From: Chondrus crispus
Lineage: Eukaryota; Rhodophyta; Florideophyceae; Gigartinales; Gigartinaceae
DNA: 51,727 nucleotides
Reading direction: 5' to 3'
Assembly: GCF_000350225.1 (NCBI RefSeq)
Contig: NW_005179357.1
Span: 5,884-57,610, forward strand
The position numbers were made by a program, and so were the translations under genes. Positions 19,027 to 30,267 of this stretch are shown here, in pieces; the stretch's first letter is position 1, and each line of letters opens with the position of its first letter. The notes beneath the pieces were generated by a model. That model was not told the DNA's origin, did not search any database, and saw nothing but the letters and a program-made list of their open reading frames with translations.

Positions 19027-19630
19027 TGTAGTTAGACTGATGCTAATGAACCTGGCGGAGCAGAACCCACGTCGCCTCTCGTCGCGCGGTGAAGGGGGAT
19101 CGGTAGAGGGTAGAGAACCGGGAAGAAAAAGTAAACAAAGAGATTGAGAGGAATGGGAGCCTTTGAGGCTTCCGTATCGCTTTAATTAAGCAATACAGAA
19201 ACTAGGCGTATCAGGGTTTTTTCTTTTTCTTCGCTTGAGAAAGATAAGTACTTAAACACTATCTGCATAGATAGCTGCGCCCCTTCATTCCTCCTTCTTC
19301 GCCCCAACTTTCTCGCCCTCCACGTCCAGCATGGCTGAAGGACTTTGCCAAGCCACATTTTCATTCCAACACAACCCGTTTGTCGCAATCCCTGCACTCC
19401 TCCCTATTTCCAGGTACTTCTAGGCAGAATTGCGCCCGGTTGAGTGTCATGCCCGTTGGGCACCGCCACTTTCTGTCTGCAGTGGAGCGTGGCCCCTTCA
19501 GCCCGACTGGCCTTACAGCGGTCCCATCTGCTACTGTAATTGACTCCACGTGTCCACCTGTCTTACTATCATGCGCACCGTTCTTTTTCCAACCGTTGTA
19601 CAGTAGCATCAACGTGCGACTCCACGAACA
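19027..19630 (-). repeat. Copia 3' LTR (604 bp)
   Basis: Plus-strand ends are TGTAGTTAGACTG and CTCCACGAACA, so on the element's strand it runs TGTTCGTGGAG...CAGTCTAACTACA (TG...CA). It aligns end to end with the LTR at 43657-44260. I count about 16 substitutions by eye (about 97% identity) and no length change. The A-rich tract GACATGAAAAAAATGGCTG lies just inside (19631-19650) and may serve as the polypurine primer. Confidence 0.92.
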
Positions 19631-19773
19631 CAGCCATTTTTTTCATGTCCGAAAACCGGGCACGCCAAAACACAGGCGAGGTTCATCATTTCACCATCGC
19701 AATGTATCTTCACTCTATCATCCGAGTATTGAATCCGACCACTGGTACACATGCTATGGTAGGCATAGCACTA

Positions 19774-22470
19774 TTACATTCTACTGCGCACAACCCACTG
19801 AGTTGGATGCACCGTCATCTTCCCAGCCATCATGTCAATCAGGGCCTTGCTCTGCACAATCTTTGTCATGACATCTGCTGGGTTGTCGGATCCCGCGACG
19901 TGGGCAACACCATCAATGTCCCTCCGGCGATACGCTTGCCGTATCGCGCCCATGTCAATCATGAGCCTCCTTTCAGCACTGTAGGAGTTCCTCGTGATCA
20001 TATCAAACAGTCCTCTGGAGTCGGTGAGCATACACAGCGGCAAATTGCGGCGAGTAATCTTCTTCATGTCGTATTTCAGCACAAACCCAGCGTCAAACCC
20101 TGCCGTGAATGTCATAATTTCACCGCCAAGAGAGGAATGCGTAACCCGGCGACACTTGCGACTCGCGTACTCGACGATGTTCGCCCTTCCTGCATTGTCC
20201 GTTACCGCGACTACGAACCCAATTTGAGATGACAGATCTTCATTGTTCCCAAGCGCGGTGTCCGTGAACACCATGATCGAGGCTGAGTCAAGGTCCACAC
20301 TTGGCATTACGATGCCCACTTTGGGGCATTTTTGCACATGAGCCACGACCTTATTCACACCCTTCACTGCAGTGTGGTCGAAGGTGCTATCCTTCACCTG
20401 GGCCAACTTTGCAACGGCGCAGAGAACATCAGGCCTAGAATTTGTCAGCCAGGCCAGCTTGGCCCTTGCTGACCTCAATTCCTGGTACGTTGCCCCCTTG
20501 TCCATCTTTGCTAACGTCTGCGCGTAATCGCATTGGCTCAGTACAAAGCCCCCCTGTACGTTCCTATCCACATGTATCCCGGCAAAAACTATCCCTTCTC
20601 GCGTGCGTGCCTTGCTTCTGAACATCTTGACTGTCTTTCCCGTGTGCTCGAAGAAAGCCTCAGTTCCACACTGGAGAGTATCGTCGACTACAATTCCAGA
20701 CAGCCCACAAAGCTCGCCCTTACTGCGCCGAAAATACAAGCTCAGATCTCCCGTCGTTGGCACCATCCCCAAGTCGCGAACATGATGACGCGAATTTGTG
20801 GATCCCCAATAATCGCCGGAATCGGCGAGTCCATAGAGCGGTTTCACAAGCCGCAGCAACTGTCCCTTGGGAAAATTTAACTCTGGAGGCGGGCGGAGGA
20901 AAACATTTCTCTGCAGAGGACTATCAGACGGCAGATAAGCCTGGGTGATGTCATGGGACCAGACATCAAAACCGAACATGCCAGCGATGCAGACGATCAG
21001 CCTTGTTGAACGTTGATGAATCGTGGTCGAATCATGCACAACGTTGAATTTCTCTTTGTCTGTATGCCCTTGAACAACCAACCGAGGCTTAGCGACTTCC
21101 TGTTCTGTTCCTGCATGCTTGAGTGACAAAGCGAAATGTGAGCCCATTACGTTGGCGCCCTCAGGTAAACTTGATCCATCTACTCTTTCCCAGGTCTGCA
21201 TTTCTTCCAGTCCCTTTATCTCTTTATCTCGTGCATCATGAAATCGCACCTCCTTTCCCCTCGGATCCCCTATAGGTATAACCTCGGTGAGATGTGTGTA
21301 TTGCTCCGAACCCGAACCATATCCACTGTAGAGCAAGTCGTCTTCTCTGTCATGCCATTCATGCATGTGCTCTTCGTAGTCTGGATCTCGTTCTACATCA
21401 TCAGGCTCCGACCACGACTGCTCGCTTTCCTCTGTTTCCGATTCGTGCTCCGGTGCATTGTCCATGCTCGTGTTGTCACGTTCTCCCTCCTCCTGCTTGC
21501 TCGCTTCAATGTCATCTACAGTATAGGGCTTAATACTGGATGCACTAAACTCCCGCGGCTTATGTCGCTCGTCGAGCACAGTAATCAACTTTCCTTCGAT
21601 CTTGAGGACAGAGTAGGGTCCAGTCCATGAGCTAGAACGTCCCTTGACTCCCTTCCTCCACACTAGCACAGGATCTCCTTCTGTGAGTGTCATATGCGCT
21701 GCCTTGGACGCTCGCTTCCTGAGGACTGTTTTCATGCGGAGGCGTGCTGTGATTGCATCCATCTCATTACGGGCAGTCTGCATCATCAACAACCTTTCCT
21801 CTTGGCTTGATAGACTTCCCGTAGCCGCTGAGACTCTGGGTACGACACCGAATAACAACAAGCTTGGTACGAGACCCTCTGGCCCTAACGTATTGTTCAT
21901 GCCCTTGTTTGCCAAAGCTAGAATCACCTCCTTAGTATGTTCGGGGTAGTTGGCTAGAACCTTGTTGTAGATCCTCCTCAATGGGTCGTGATATCTTTCA
22001 CCAACGCCCATTGAGTTGCTGCTTTCCACCCCGGCGATCTCCACAGCTACTCCGACTTCCGAGGCCATCTTATTCCACTTTCTACTCGTAAAGACCGATC
22101 CTGCATCGGCCTTAAGGATATCAGGGTAGCCGACGTATGTTGACACCCAACATAACAAGAATGTCTGCCATACTTGCTCGATGCTTTCCCCTTCCAAAAA
22201 CCTGGCCGCGGAATAGTTCGTATCCTTGTCGATCACATGAAGAACCGGCTTGCTCTGTATCCACATCAGGTCTAGTATTACTGTACGGTTAAATACTATC
22301 CCATCAGAGATAGACGCGGTAAATCTTCGGGGCTTTGGGGCACTAAACTGACAGGTATTGCACCTTTTGGATATATCTTCCAGCATCTGTCTCACCTGCG
22401 GCGTGGCATCCTCTAATCCGTCAAGGACCGACTTCCCGCTTATTCTAAGGTAACGCTCGCTAATTACCTT
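19774..22470 (-). CDS. Copia Pol: integrase core, reverse transcriptase, RNase H (5' truncated)
   Basis: Homology is open from the junction near 22470 (SERYLRISGKSVLDGL) to the stop at 19774. Order: end of the integrase zinc domain (CNTC). Integrase core with VLHVIDKDTNYSAARFL, ILKADAGSVF and SNSMGVGERYHDPLRR (D,D,E). An acidic linker. RT, with WSHDITQAYLPSD (motif A) and SGIVVDDTL in place of YVDD (about 20675-20705). RNase H, with MVFTDTALGN, SLGGEI and LCMLTDSRGL, and a terminal VAHVAGSDNPADVMTK. This order (integrase before RT) is diagnostic of Ty1/copia. The frame is intact for over 870 codons although the element lacks protease and the start of integrase, so it cannot be autonomous now. 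Confidence 0.9.
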   Translation of the reverse strand, partial: KVISERYLRISGKSVLDGLEDATPQVRQMLEDISKRCNTCQFSAPKPRRFTASISDGIVFNRTVILDLMWIQSKPVLHVIDKDTNYSAARFLEGESIEQVWQTFLLCWVSTYVGYPDILKADAGSVFTSRKWNKMASEVGVAVEIAGVESSNSMGVGERYHDPLRRIYNKVLANYPEHTKEVILALANKGMNNTLGPEGLVPSLLLFGVVPRVSAATGSLSSQEERLLMMQTARNEMDAITARLRMKTVLRKRASKAAHMTLTEGDPVLVWRKGVKGRSSSWTGPYSVLKIEGKLITVLDERHKPREFSASSIKPYTVDDIEASKQEEGERDNTSMDNAPEHESETEESEQSWSEPDDVERDPDYEEHMHEWHDREDDLLYSGYGSGSEQYTHLTEVIPIGDPRGKEVRFHDARDKEIKGLEEMQTWERVDGSSLPEGANVMGSHFALSLKHAGTEQEVAKPRLVVQGHTDKEKFNVVHDSTTIHQRSTRLIVCIAGMFGFDVWSHDITQAYLPSDSPLQRNVFLRPPPELNFPKGQLLRLVKPLYGLADSGDYWGSTNSRHHVRDLGMVPTTGDLSLYFRRSKGELCGLSGIVVDDTLQCGTEAFFEHTGKTVKMFRSKARTREGIVFAGIHVDRNVQGGFVLSQCDYAQTLAKMDKGATYQELRSARAKLAWLTNSRPDVLCAVAKLAQVKDSTFDHTAVKGVNKVVAHVQKCPKVGIVMPSVDLDSASIMVFTDTALGNNEDLSSQIGFVVAVTDNAGRANIVEYASRKCRRVTHSSLGGEIMTFTAGFDAGFVLKYDMKKITRRNLPLCMLTDSRGLFDMITRNSYSAERRLMIDMGAIRQAYRRRDIDGVAHVAGSDNPADVMTKIVQSKALIDMMAGKMTVHPTQWVVRSRM

Positions 22471-22755
22471 AGAAGCGGCACCGAGCGCAGGTTGAGGACG
22501 CGCGCGGTACGCCCACGAGCCGGCTCCGCCTCCGCCCGTCGGTACTGGATCGTTACCCAGTACCGCGCCGGGGCGTCGAGGCGTCGAACCGCTCGCGCGT
22601 ACCGGCGTCCTCCCCGTTCCCGCTCTACCACGCTACCCGGGCCCGCTGCCCGGTGCCGTTAGCTGGTGTCCTGCTTCACCCCCGTCTTCCCGATCGGACG
22701 GGGTCTCGGTCGAACTGTGCATACACCCCTATTGCTGGGGGTGTTTATGCTAAGC

Positions 22756-22767
22756 GGTCTCCCGACC
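22756..22767 (+). promoter_or_regulatory. Primer-binding-site-like sequence, element A
   Basis: GGTCTCCCGACC is identical to the 12 bases after TGG's T in element B (27789-27800) and lies in the same place, just after the presumed 5' LTR and before gag. It would pair with a tRNA 3' end GGTCGGGAGACC(A). Confidence 0.6.
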
Positions 22768-22833
22768 TAGAAGACCCTGGAGTCCGATCTCCGAGAAGAC
22801 TTCCGCTTCCCTCCGCGAACCGATCGTGTCGAG

Positions 22834-25083
22834 ATGAGCCAAGAGTTTGAGCCCTCGATCCGCTCCGAAGCGGCGGATCTGAGTCCGGCCGCTGTGCAGT
22901 CCCCATGCGCCCCGTCGGGCGACGGCGACGCAGGTCCTCGTGACCGCGAACCGTCGCTCGGTTCCTCCGAGGAAAGAGCGGCGGCGATGTTCGAACGCAT
23001 AGCCGAATACATTGAGGAAGTCCGTACTTCCCTTCGGATAGATGTATCGGACCATGTATACACTCGATGTATGACCGAACTCCGCTCCCTGCGTTAAGGG
23101 AGGTTCGATAGAGTGACGCAGTCCTTAGAGAATCTCCGAGCACTGATCGACGAGTTACACTCGCGGATAGTGCTCGTCGAAGACTCCCGTTTCGCCTCGC
23201 CCGGACCGTCCGGGCAAGGTCGCCCTGAGAGGGCGACCTCGGTGAGACGACCCGAAGACCGAACCTCTCCGTCCGCAGAGCAATTAGGTGCGTTCGCGCA
23301 CCTCTCCGCTGAGCTCGACGCCACTCGTCGGCGTGCCCGTGACATGGAACGTACCATGGCCGAAAGGCTACCCGGTGCCCCCTCGAGAGGGCCCGGTGGT
23401 ACCGTACCTCCGAGCGCCGCCGCCCCCGAAGGTTGGCGTCCGACTGGTGCCGCTACCAGTCGGACGGCAGAAGGAAGCCGTTCTCCGATAGACGCGAACT
23501 TCGCGTCTGAGACCCAAGCCTTGCCGCCTATCGCCGGAAGTAGGCGGCAAGTGGACCGCGTATCGTGCGTGGACGAACAGGACCGTGGAGGAGCCGCCCG
23601 CGGATCCGGAGAACCGATGTTCTCCGTCGATCCCCGCTGGGGCGGCTACCCGCCGGCGAGTTACGCCGAGCATCCAGGTCCGGTAGTCGTCCGTACGCTA
23701 CCGGTTACCTCCTTCGGCACGCTGGGTCCCGCTGAACCCGGGCTCGAGCCGGTACATACGATGATCCAAGAGTTCAGCGCCGTTGCTGACTATCGTATGT
23801 ACCGCTTGGATAACACCTCGAGGCTCGTTACCTCGGGTGACGCGGGACGGATCGCGAAGTACGTCCAACGCTGTCGTGGGATCCGTCCCACGATGCGCAG
23901 CTTCGACGGTACCGACCCGATCCAGCTGCTGCCGTTTTTGAAGGATATCCGAATCACCTTCAACTCGCAACACCTGACCGAAGGTGTTGCGGTACGAGTC
24001 CTCGAGCACTTCCTCGAGCGCGACGCGGAGCGCCTGTATACGAGTTATACGATGCGTGGCCTCCGCGCCGGACAGCTCCATGACGACGTGAGCTGGCCGG
24101 GGCTCGTGAATCAATTCTTAAAACGCTACCTCACGGACGACGTGTTAGGTGAAGCGTACGACGCTGTCGCTACAGCGCGACAGCAATCGCATGAGACGGA
24201 AAGCACGTTTGCTGACCGACTCGAGACTGCCGCGTTCCGATGCACGGCAGTCTTCTCCGAACAGTCCCTCGCGCACTACTTCGTGCGGGGACTTGCACCG
24301 GCAACCCGTACCGCAGTATCCGAAACTGTGCAAAGGCTGCCAGGCAGTCAGAAGACCGATCTTCCGACCATCCGCCGTATCGCCACGGCGGAAGGTACAA
24401 CGTACCGCGCCCGGCGCGGTCTACCTCTGCCGGATTCGAAACCGGCAGGGAGGGCTGGCAGGACTACGAAGTCCGCCGCGACAAGTTCGCCCGCCTCGAC
24501 CCTCCATATCGGGGAGGATGAGTGGCAGGCCGACCCTGTCCTCATTACGCAAGAAGCAGGGCCCGTGGGGGCACGAACCCCCTCACCGATGTCGACCGAA
24601 ACGACGTCGAGTTACGCGACCGCATTCGCGGCCACTCCAAGAGTGGCAAGGGGCACGGACCCCCGCGTCGCCGAGCTCGATATCTCGAATCGAGATAAGG
24701 GAAGCGCCTCGCCTCGCGTGCCCCTCCTCACCGATGAGGAGGCGCGGCACGCGGCGACCTTCGCCTCAACGGACGGCAGCGCGTACGTGTGCTGGCTATG
24801 CCGTACGTACGGGCATGCCATGTACGCGTGCCCGTTCCTGTCGCCGGAACAACGAATGTTCACGGCGTACAGGAACTACCGCTACCAGATGGAGACGCGC
24901 CCCGGTGCGCGTAATCTCCTCCGGCAAGCGGTGGGCGAGGGCCGTCCCCCGCGTCAAGGTTTCCCGAACCGAACGGGTGGGGGCGCACGCTTCGCCCCCC
25001 GTGGAGGCGGGTACCGTCGTAACGAAGTCGATCGTCGGGATCGACCCGCCTATCGCCAGGCGGACACAAGGTACCCGCGCTAA
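22834..25083 (+). pseudogene. Gag of element A (capsid and CCHC nucleocapsid) with an in-frame stop
   Basis: ATG at 22834 reads 87 codons to a TAA at 23095-23097. The same frame then continues unbroken for 656 codons from 23113. The region after the stop (LRALIDELHSRIVLVEDSR) aligns with the gag of element B (LGELSARVDLVEKER). A capsid-like segment follows (VQRCRGIRPTMRSFDGTDPI, LPFLKDIRITFNSQHLTEGV, VNQFLKRYLTDDVLGEAYDA). The zinc knuckle is CWLCRTYGHAMYAC (24790-24831; C-x2-C-x4-H-x4-C). After the terminal TAA at 25081 the frame is open again to 25404, so the natural protein may have been longer. Gag would form the particle and bind the RNA. Confidence 0.82.
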
Positions 25084-25544
25084 GGAGAGAGAGGGGACCG
25101 AGACCGTTCTCGGTTACCCCAGCAGGTACAAAATGCGATAATGTACCTGCAGGACTGGGTAGAGGATCCGTACCCTCTACCCACGGAGGGTCACGAAGGA
25201 GAGCCGACTCGCTTCGTCCCCCATATCCTGCGACGACCGGACGCCGCAGGTCAAGGCCCGGAAGTACCCGAGTACTTCGCCAAGGCCGCCGAGCCGCAGT
25301 GGGGGGATCGTCCCGACCCACGCGACCGGCTACCGGAAGAAGACCTGGCCGTCGATAACCAGGAGGTTAGCTCCGATAGCACGGGTAGTTCGAAAAAAGG
25401 GTAAAGACGGTTACGTACACGCGGTCGCGTGGGCCGTCTTTTCCCCACGAACTAGGCCCGACCCCGCGTGCTCGCCAAGGACACGGGGGGTATTGTCCGA
25501 TAATACACCCCCCGCTACCGGAGGCGAGCACGGGAACCCCTGTA
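25084..25544 (+). other. Gag-pol junction region of element A
   Basis: The gag frame reopens after its stop (25084-25404, MYLQDWVEDPYPLPTEGHEG and on), ending SSKKG. An inverted repeat GTGTATTATCGGACAATAC-type hairpin (GGGGGGTATTGTCCGA/TAATACACCCCCC) lies at about 25484-25512. No independent gene is supported. Confidence 0.4.
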
Positions 25545-26723
25545 ATGCCGATACAGGAGGGAGCACACGTCGAGGCCTCCGAAGGCCCGACGTTAGGAGA
25601 ACAAGACACCGGGACAGCCGACGTCCCGGTGAGGCGTAACGATGGCGACGGGGGCAACGACGACCGAAAAGATTCGGTCGACCCCCTGACTCCCGCGAGC
25701 CCAAGGTCGCCGGAGAAAGGTCCGTGTCGTACGGACTCGAGTAATCCGAGGGGCGTCACTGATCCGCAGACGCCCCAAGGAAGGGGGAGAAGGAAACGCA
25801 AGCGGGGCCAGCACCGAAATCGAAGGCCCCGGCGGAACGATCTCACCGATAAGGTCGCCCCGAAGGTTGTCGACGGCGTCATTTGCCTTCTGACGTCGAA
25901 GATCTAGAACGTCCTCGGCTCGATAGCCACAGAGGGAAATGCATTTAAACCCCGCACGATCGCTGTTGATACGTGCTCGGGGTATAATCTGGTGAGGAAG
26001 GCCGACCTTCCTCCCGATTGGACCCGTTACGTCGTGCACGACGCACCTCTGCCATGATTGGCAGGCGCGAATAGCAACACCCTCAAGCTTTCGGCCGTCG
26101 TCCGCCTGGCGGTGCGGTTGAGGAACACGGTGTTCCGAATTCCGTTCGTAGTCGCGGACCAGCTCACCGTGCCGGTCCTTCTCGGCACGGCCTTCATCGA
26201 TACGCACGTGCGATGTATCGACATCGAAGCTCAACGAATGGAGCTACGCCAAGGCGGTTCCGTCGCCATCGTTGACGGAAAGGGGGAGTTGACTCCCCCT
26301 ACCAGGCGACACGGGCGACACACGGGTCGGCCAGACGTACGCGAGGAGGCCCCGCAAGCGATTCGAATCGCCCGCTGGGTTACCATCCCCGCGATGTCAC
26401 AAGCCCGCGTGCGTGCGACAACCGCGGGGAAGGGCCTCGTGTTCCTGGAACCCAAGCCCTCACTCCAACACCGACATGGAGTGAGGCTGACGAATGGCGT
26501 CGCGGAGGTCCTACCGAATCAGACCTTCGACGTCACTGTAGGTATGATGTATCTCGCGACAATTCTACTAACGAACTTTCGCAACTGTCTCTACCCGAAC
26601 CACCCTCGCGATCCTCACTCCCGAACGTAAGGTCGCCGAGGGGATCGCTCACGCGCTACACCTGACCTACTTGACCGATCAAGTCGATGGGGTAGGAGCT
26701 GGCCGATCCAACTCCGACAACAA
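25545..26723 (+). pseudogene. Protease region of element A pol, broken
   Basis: One frame from 25545 carries stops at 25905 (TAG) and 26055 (TGA). It includes the protease site AVDTCSGYNLVRKADLP (DTC at about 25968-25976), which aligns with LDTGAGPNLVRKSELP of element B; the catalytic DTG has become DTC. Downstream VPVLLGTAFIDTHVRCID matches VPLILGADYCDRFVEAI of B. After about 26595 the homology shifts frame (TTLAILTPERKVAEGIAHAL) and continues to the insertion of B. The protease would have cut Gag-Pol; this copy cannot. Confidence 0.75.
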
Positions 26724-27783
26724 TGTAGTGCAATACGCACCTGGAAAGGGGGGTGAAAAGAAAGGAAAACATTTGGATATGAAAAGTAGTCCGGGTTTGG
26801 GGGACACACGTGTGAATAATTGCACAGTTTTAATTTTTAATTATTTTATTTTATTTAGTTAATTAGTTGGCATTAATTTTGCTGACACTAGATTAGATCT
26901 AGAATCTAGAGCCGGGAGCTACTGTACTCGCCCCGGCGGGGCTCTATATAACTTAGCCCTTTGACCGAACAAGTCAATAAACGAACCCGAGTTGCCGGAG
27001 TTGAATGTCGCCTTGGTCGAAGTCCGTCTCTATCAAGACGCTCCCTTTTACCTAAGCCTACGGCATCCTCTATCGCTCGGGGTTCCCTTTTCTCTTTCCT
27101 TTATTTCCCTATCCTTTTCTATCTCTAATTCTACCTATTTTTCCCTTATCTTGTGTTGGTGCCATCGGCCTCGGTTGCGACCGAACTGGTGTAGGTGTTT
27201 CGAGCCATCGGGCGACACAGTTGACGTAGCGCTGCTACTGTGACCCATTTTCCGACGGAGACCGTTGCAACGACGTCTCCCTCGAAGGGCTCCGTCGTAT
27301 TACGAGCCAGTGTTGGTACCATCGGTGTCGGTTGCGACCGAACCGGTGTAGGTGTTTCGAGCCATCGGGCGGCACGGTTGACGTAGCGCTGCTACTTTCA
27401 TTGCATCCCGTCGGGCTGCGTTGCGACGCCCCCGTCGAAGGCCTTGTCGCGTTACAAGGTGTCGAAGAAGCTCAACGAGCATTGGCCTTACAACCCAGTG
27501 GAACCGGGGTACCTACGTACGCGCCCCACTCCACACTCGTCGAGCAAATCTCTTCGCAAGTCTCTACCACACCGATCCCGGGCCGGGCTATTTCTCTGTG
27601 CCCCCCCCCCCCCCCCCGATCAGGGATCTGAGCTACTACGAGTCGCAAGCTCTTTTAAACGGAGAAGGGAGAGTCGGACACTCCGTAGCGCTGTGCCGTC
27701 GGCAGTTCTTCTTTTTGTTGCTGTTGTTGTTTTTGCTGGACCATCGGACCGCGGTCTCTGCCCGACAGGCGCATTGTACTACA
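26724..27783 (+). repeat. Left LTR of element B (1060 bp)
   Basis: Ends are TGTAGTGCAAT and ATTGTACTACA. A TATA-like CTATATAA is at 26943-26950. An internal duplication of about 150 bp has units starting near 27155 and 27309 (marker CCATCGG...CGGTTGCGACCGAAC). A run of 17 C at 27601-27617 corresponds to only about 7 C in the right LTR. Confidence 0.85.
27153..27462 (+). repeat. Tandem duplication of about 150 bp inside the left LTR
   Basis: GTAGGTGTTTCGAGCCATCG followed by GGCG and CGTAGCGCTGCTACT occurs in both units, near 27191 and 27346, with moderate divergence elsewhere. The right LTR has one good unit and a partial one. Confidence 0.8.
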
Positions 27784-27787
27784 AAAG

Positions 27788-27800
27788 TGGTCTCCCGACC
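27788..27800 (+). promoter_or_regulatory. Primer-binding site of element B
   Basis: TGGTCTCCCGACC lies four bases after the LTR end. It starts with TGG, complementary to the CCA end of tRNAs. A second copy of the motif in altered form (GGAGACCCGACCTAG) is at about 27823-27837. Confidence 0.65.
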
Positions 27801-27960
27801 AAGAATTTTTGTTTACTGTTCAGGAGACCCGACCTAGAATTTTTGTCGACGACAGTCTCGGTCTGGAGACACTCTACAAAAGTGGTCTGGGTAACGGACT
27901 CTTTTTTTATTTTCTTTTGTTTGTAACTTTTTTTGCTGCGTAGGTCCGCTCGTACGAGCG

Positions 27961-30267
27961 ATGTCAACAAGCGCACCCGGGGACGTCCGTCCCGGGGCGA
28001 GCAGAGCCGGATCGGCACGAGCGTCGAGGATCCCGAGGGGTCCTCGCACCCGGAGCCAGGCCAATACGGCCACGGACCCCGGAGATCAAGAATCCCCTAC
28101 GGGGATAGCCGCCGACAAGACTGACCTCGACGAGAAGTTGGAGAAGATGAGCAGCGAAATTCGCGAAGAAGCGAAGAAAAATCTGGAGGCTGAATTAGCC
28201 CTCGTCCGGAAGCAACTGGAGTTGCAAGCATCCGAGTTCCACACCGTTTTGGGAGAGCTGTCGGCTCGAGTGGATCTCGTCGAGAAGGAGCGAGGTGAGG
28301 CGACCGACGGTCTGGAGCCGGAGGTCCTAGCCTCGTTGAAAATTTCGGTCAAGGACGCGAGGCGCGACGCGAATCAAGCCTTGGAGTCCTTAGGAAAATT
28401 TAGAACAAGCATCGATGACCGATTCGATCGCGCCGCGCAACGTCTCAAGGACCTTGAGCAGGCCGCGGATCAAGCTCCGCAAGGATCGGACGACGAGCCG
28501 CTCCCTTCGGGTAGAGAGGGCGACCGTCGGTCGAAGAAGGACAAGCCCGCTCGGCAGCGGAGTTCCAAGTCGAAGCCCTCGAAGAAGGACAACCGACGTG
28601 CAAGCAAGGGTCACTGTAGTGACGATCCGGAGAACCGCGACTGACAGTCAGAGTCGCTTGGTCCCTCCGAAGATGGTAACGGCGGTTCGTCGAACCATTC
28701 GGGCGATTCCGAACGCCGTTCAGAACACGGACACGGAATTTTGTCAAGCAAGAAAATTTCCTCCAGACGAGGCGGAGTCACTTTGTCCGCCTCGCGGAGA
28801 GACAAGCACGCGGAGCCCGAAGATGTCGCAACGCGGCGCGGGCCGCGATGGGAGGAGTTGGAGGAGCTGAATCCGGCCAACTACCTCTTCAAGAAATTAC
28901 TTTCGTACCGAACCTACCGCTTGCGGAACCCGCAGACATATTTGTCAAGTTCCCGGCGGACCGCCGTGCGAAAAATCAGGAGAGATATTCCGCCTACGGT
29001 GAAGAAGGACAACACGTTCACAGGAGAGGACGGGGTCCTTGTGTTGTATTTTTTGGCAAAGTTAGTTCAAGAGTTTGATACTCAAGAAATGAACGAGGGG
29101 CAAGCCATCCGCCTGTTGCCTGAATTTTTAAGCGGCATCGCCTTGAGACAGTACACTTCGGTGTCTCAGACGGCCGGGGCCCATCACGGAAAGATATCCG
29201 TTTGGCCAGAGGCCGTACAGTGGTTGTTGAGGAGTTTCGCAACCGATGAGGCGATCCGTCAAGCTGTGCTCGCATTGCGAGAAGTTCAGCAAAGACCGTC
29301 TGAAGACGAGATGGAATTTTATATCCGTCTGACGGACGCAAGCAATCGATGTGGAAACGTATATTCGATGGAAGAACAGATGACGATGTTTATTGAAGGA
29401 CTCGATTCGAGTATCAAGCCGATGGTATCTCAATACCGGCAAGACAATCGGGACGTTTCATTTTTGAGACTAGTGAATTACGCGAAGGCGCATGGCTCGG
29501 CGAGCCGCGCTAAGGACAAGAAGACTAGGAAGATCACGATTCAGACGCCGTCGACAATTAGGGCGTGTAAGAAGCCGAGGGCTTCTTATCCCGGTCGCAA
29601 AAGTCACGCCGCAGTCCATTTAGCCGAGTCCATGTCCGCGTCAGATGAGCGCGGTGCGCATGGAAGTAGCGAAAATCACTACGAAGGAGCGTTAGTAGCC
29701 GAAGGCGAGTTCATTGAGCCATCGGAGGGCTACGGACACGAGGACTACGGGGACAGCGGGTCGTCAACTTTACCGACGCCTACATACACGACGGAGTCGT
29801 TTTCAGAGCCCACGAATCCCGTGATGATGTTTCGGGGGCGCGGCCACACGCCGGCGCCGCGCATTCCGATGGAAGACAAGGGTACGACGTTTCGAAGGCC
29901 AGGCTGGATGGGAAGGCCGCAACGTCAAGGAATGCCGCCGGCCCGTGGAGGACCTAGGACGCCGTATCCCGTCAAGACGCACGGTCTGGTGTGCTATCAT
30001 TGCTATGAAAAGGGGCACGCCGCGCCAACGTGCATTCTTTCCCTCCGGGAAATGCACCGAGTTTTGGAAAATTATGAGGCGTTGTCTCCGATGGAGAGGT
30101 TAGGGATACCATCGACGAGTTACCTGAAGGTCAAGAATTGGTTCGATTCGCAGACGGCGAGCACGCCGAGTGCTTCAACGCCGAGGTCGAACCAACCCTT
30201 CAGAGGGCCCACCGCGGGGCCCGCGCCGTCGGATGTGAGAAGGATCCCGCAGCGGCAGGAAAACTAG
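27961..30267 (+). CDS. Gag of chromovirus B, with one in-frame TGA
   Basis: ATG at 27961. The frame has one TGA (28642-28644) and otherwise is open for 768 codons to TAG at 30265. The N-terminal third is a Lys/Glu/Ala-rich coiled coil (about residues 55-165) with a basic Ser/Lys tail. After the TGA comes the capsid (NPQTYLSSSRRTAVRKIRRD, WPEAVQWLLRSFATDEAIRQ, EMEFYIRLTDASNRCGNVYS, MTMFIEGLDSSIKPMVSQYR). The zinc knuckle CYHCYEKGHAAPTC (29992-30033; C-x2-C-x4-H-x4-C) closes it. Gag forms the virus-like particle. Whether the TGA is a mutation, is read through, or separates two proteins (the second starting near 28741) cannot be decided here. The 3' end overlaps pol. Confidence 0.85.

Larger units (their letters stand above)
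22471..26723 (+). mobile_element. Ty3/gypsy element A: 5' LTR remnant, gag and protease, truncated
   Basis: A GC-rich block begins near 22471, where copia homology ends. It contains a leader, a primer-binding-like site, gag with a CCHC knuckle and a protease region. It stops at 26723, where the LTR of element B begins. RT, RNase H, integrase and 3' LTR are absent. Several stops and a frameshift mark it as dead. The exact left boundary and the full LTR were not resolved. An inverted repeat GCATACACCCC/GGGGGTGTTTATGC lies at 22720-22750, just before the primer site. Confidence 0.75.

Noticed and set aside
30258..30264. GGAAAAC as the -1 frameshift site of element B
   Set aside because: Well placed before the gag stop but does not fit the X XXY YYZ rule; kept only as a weak candidate.
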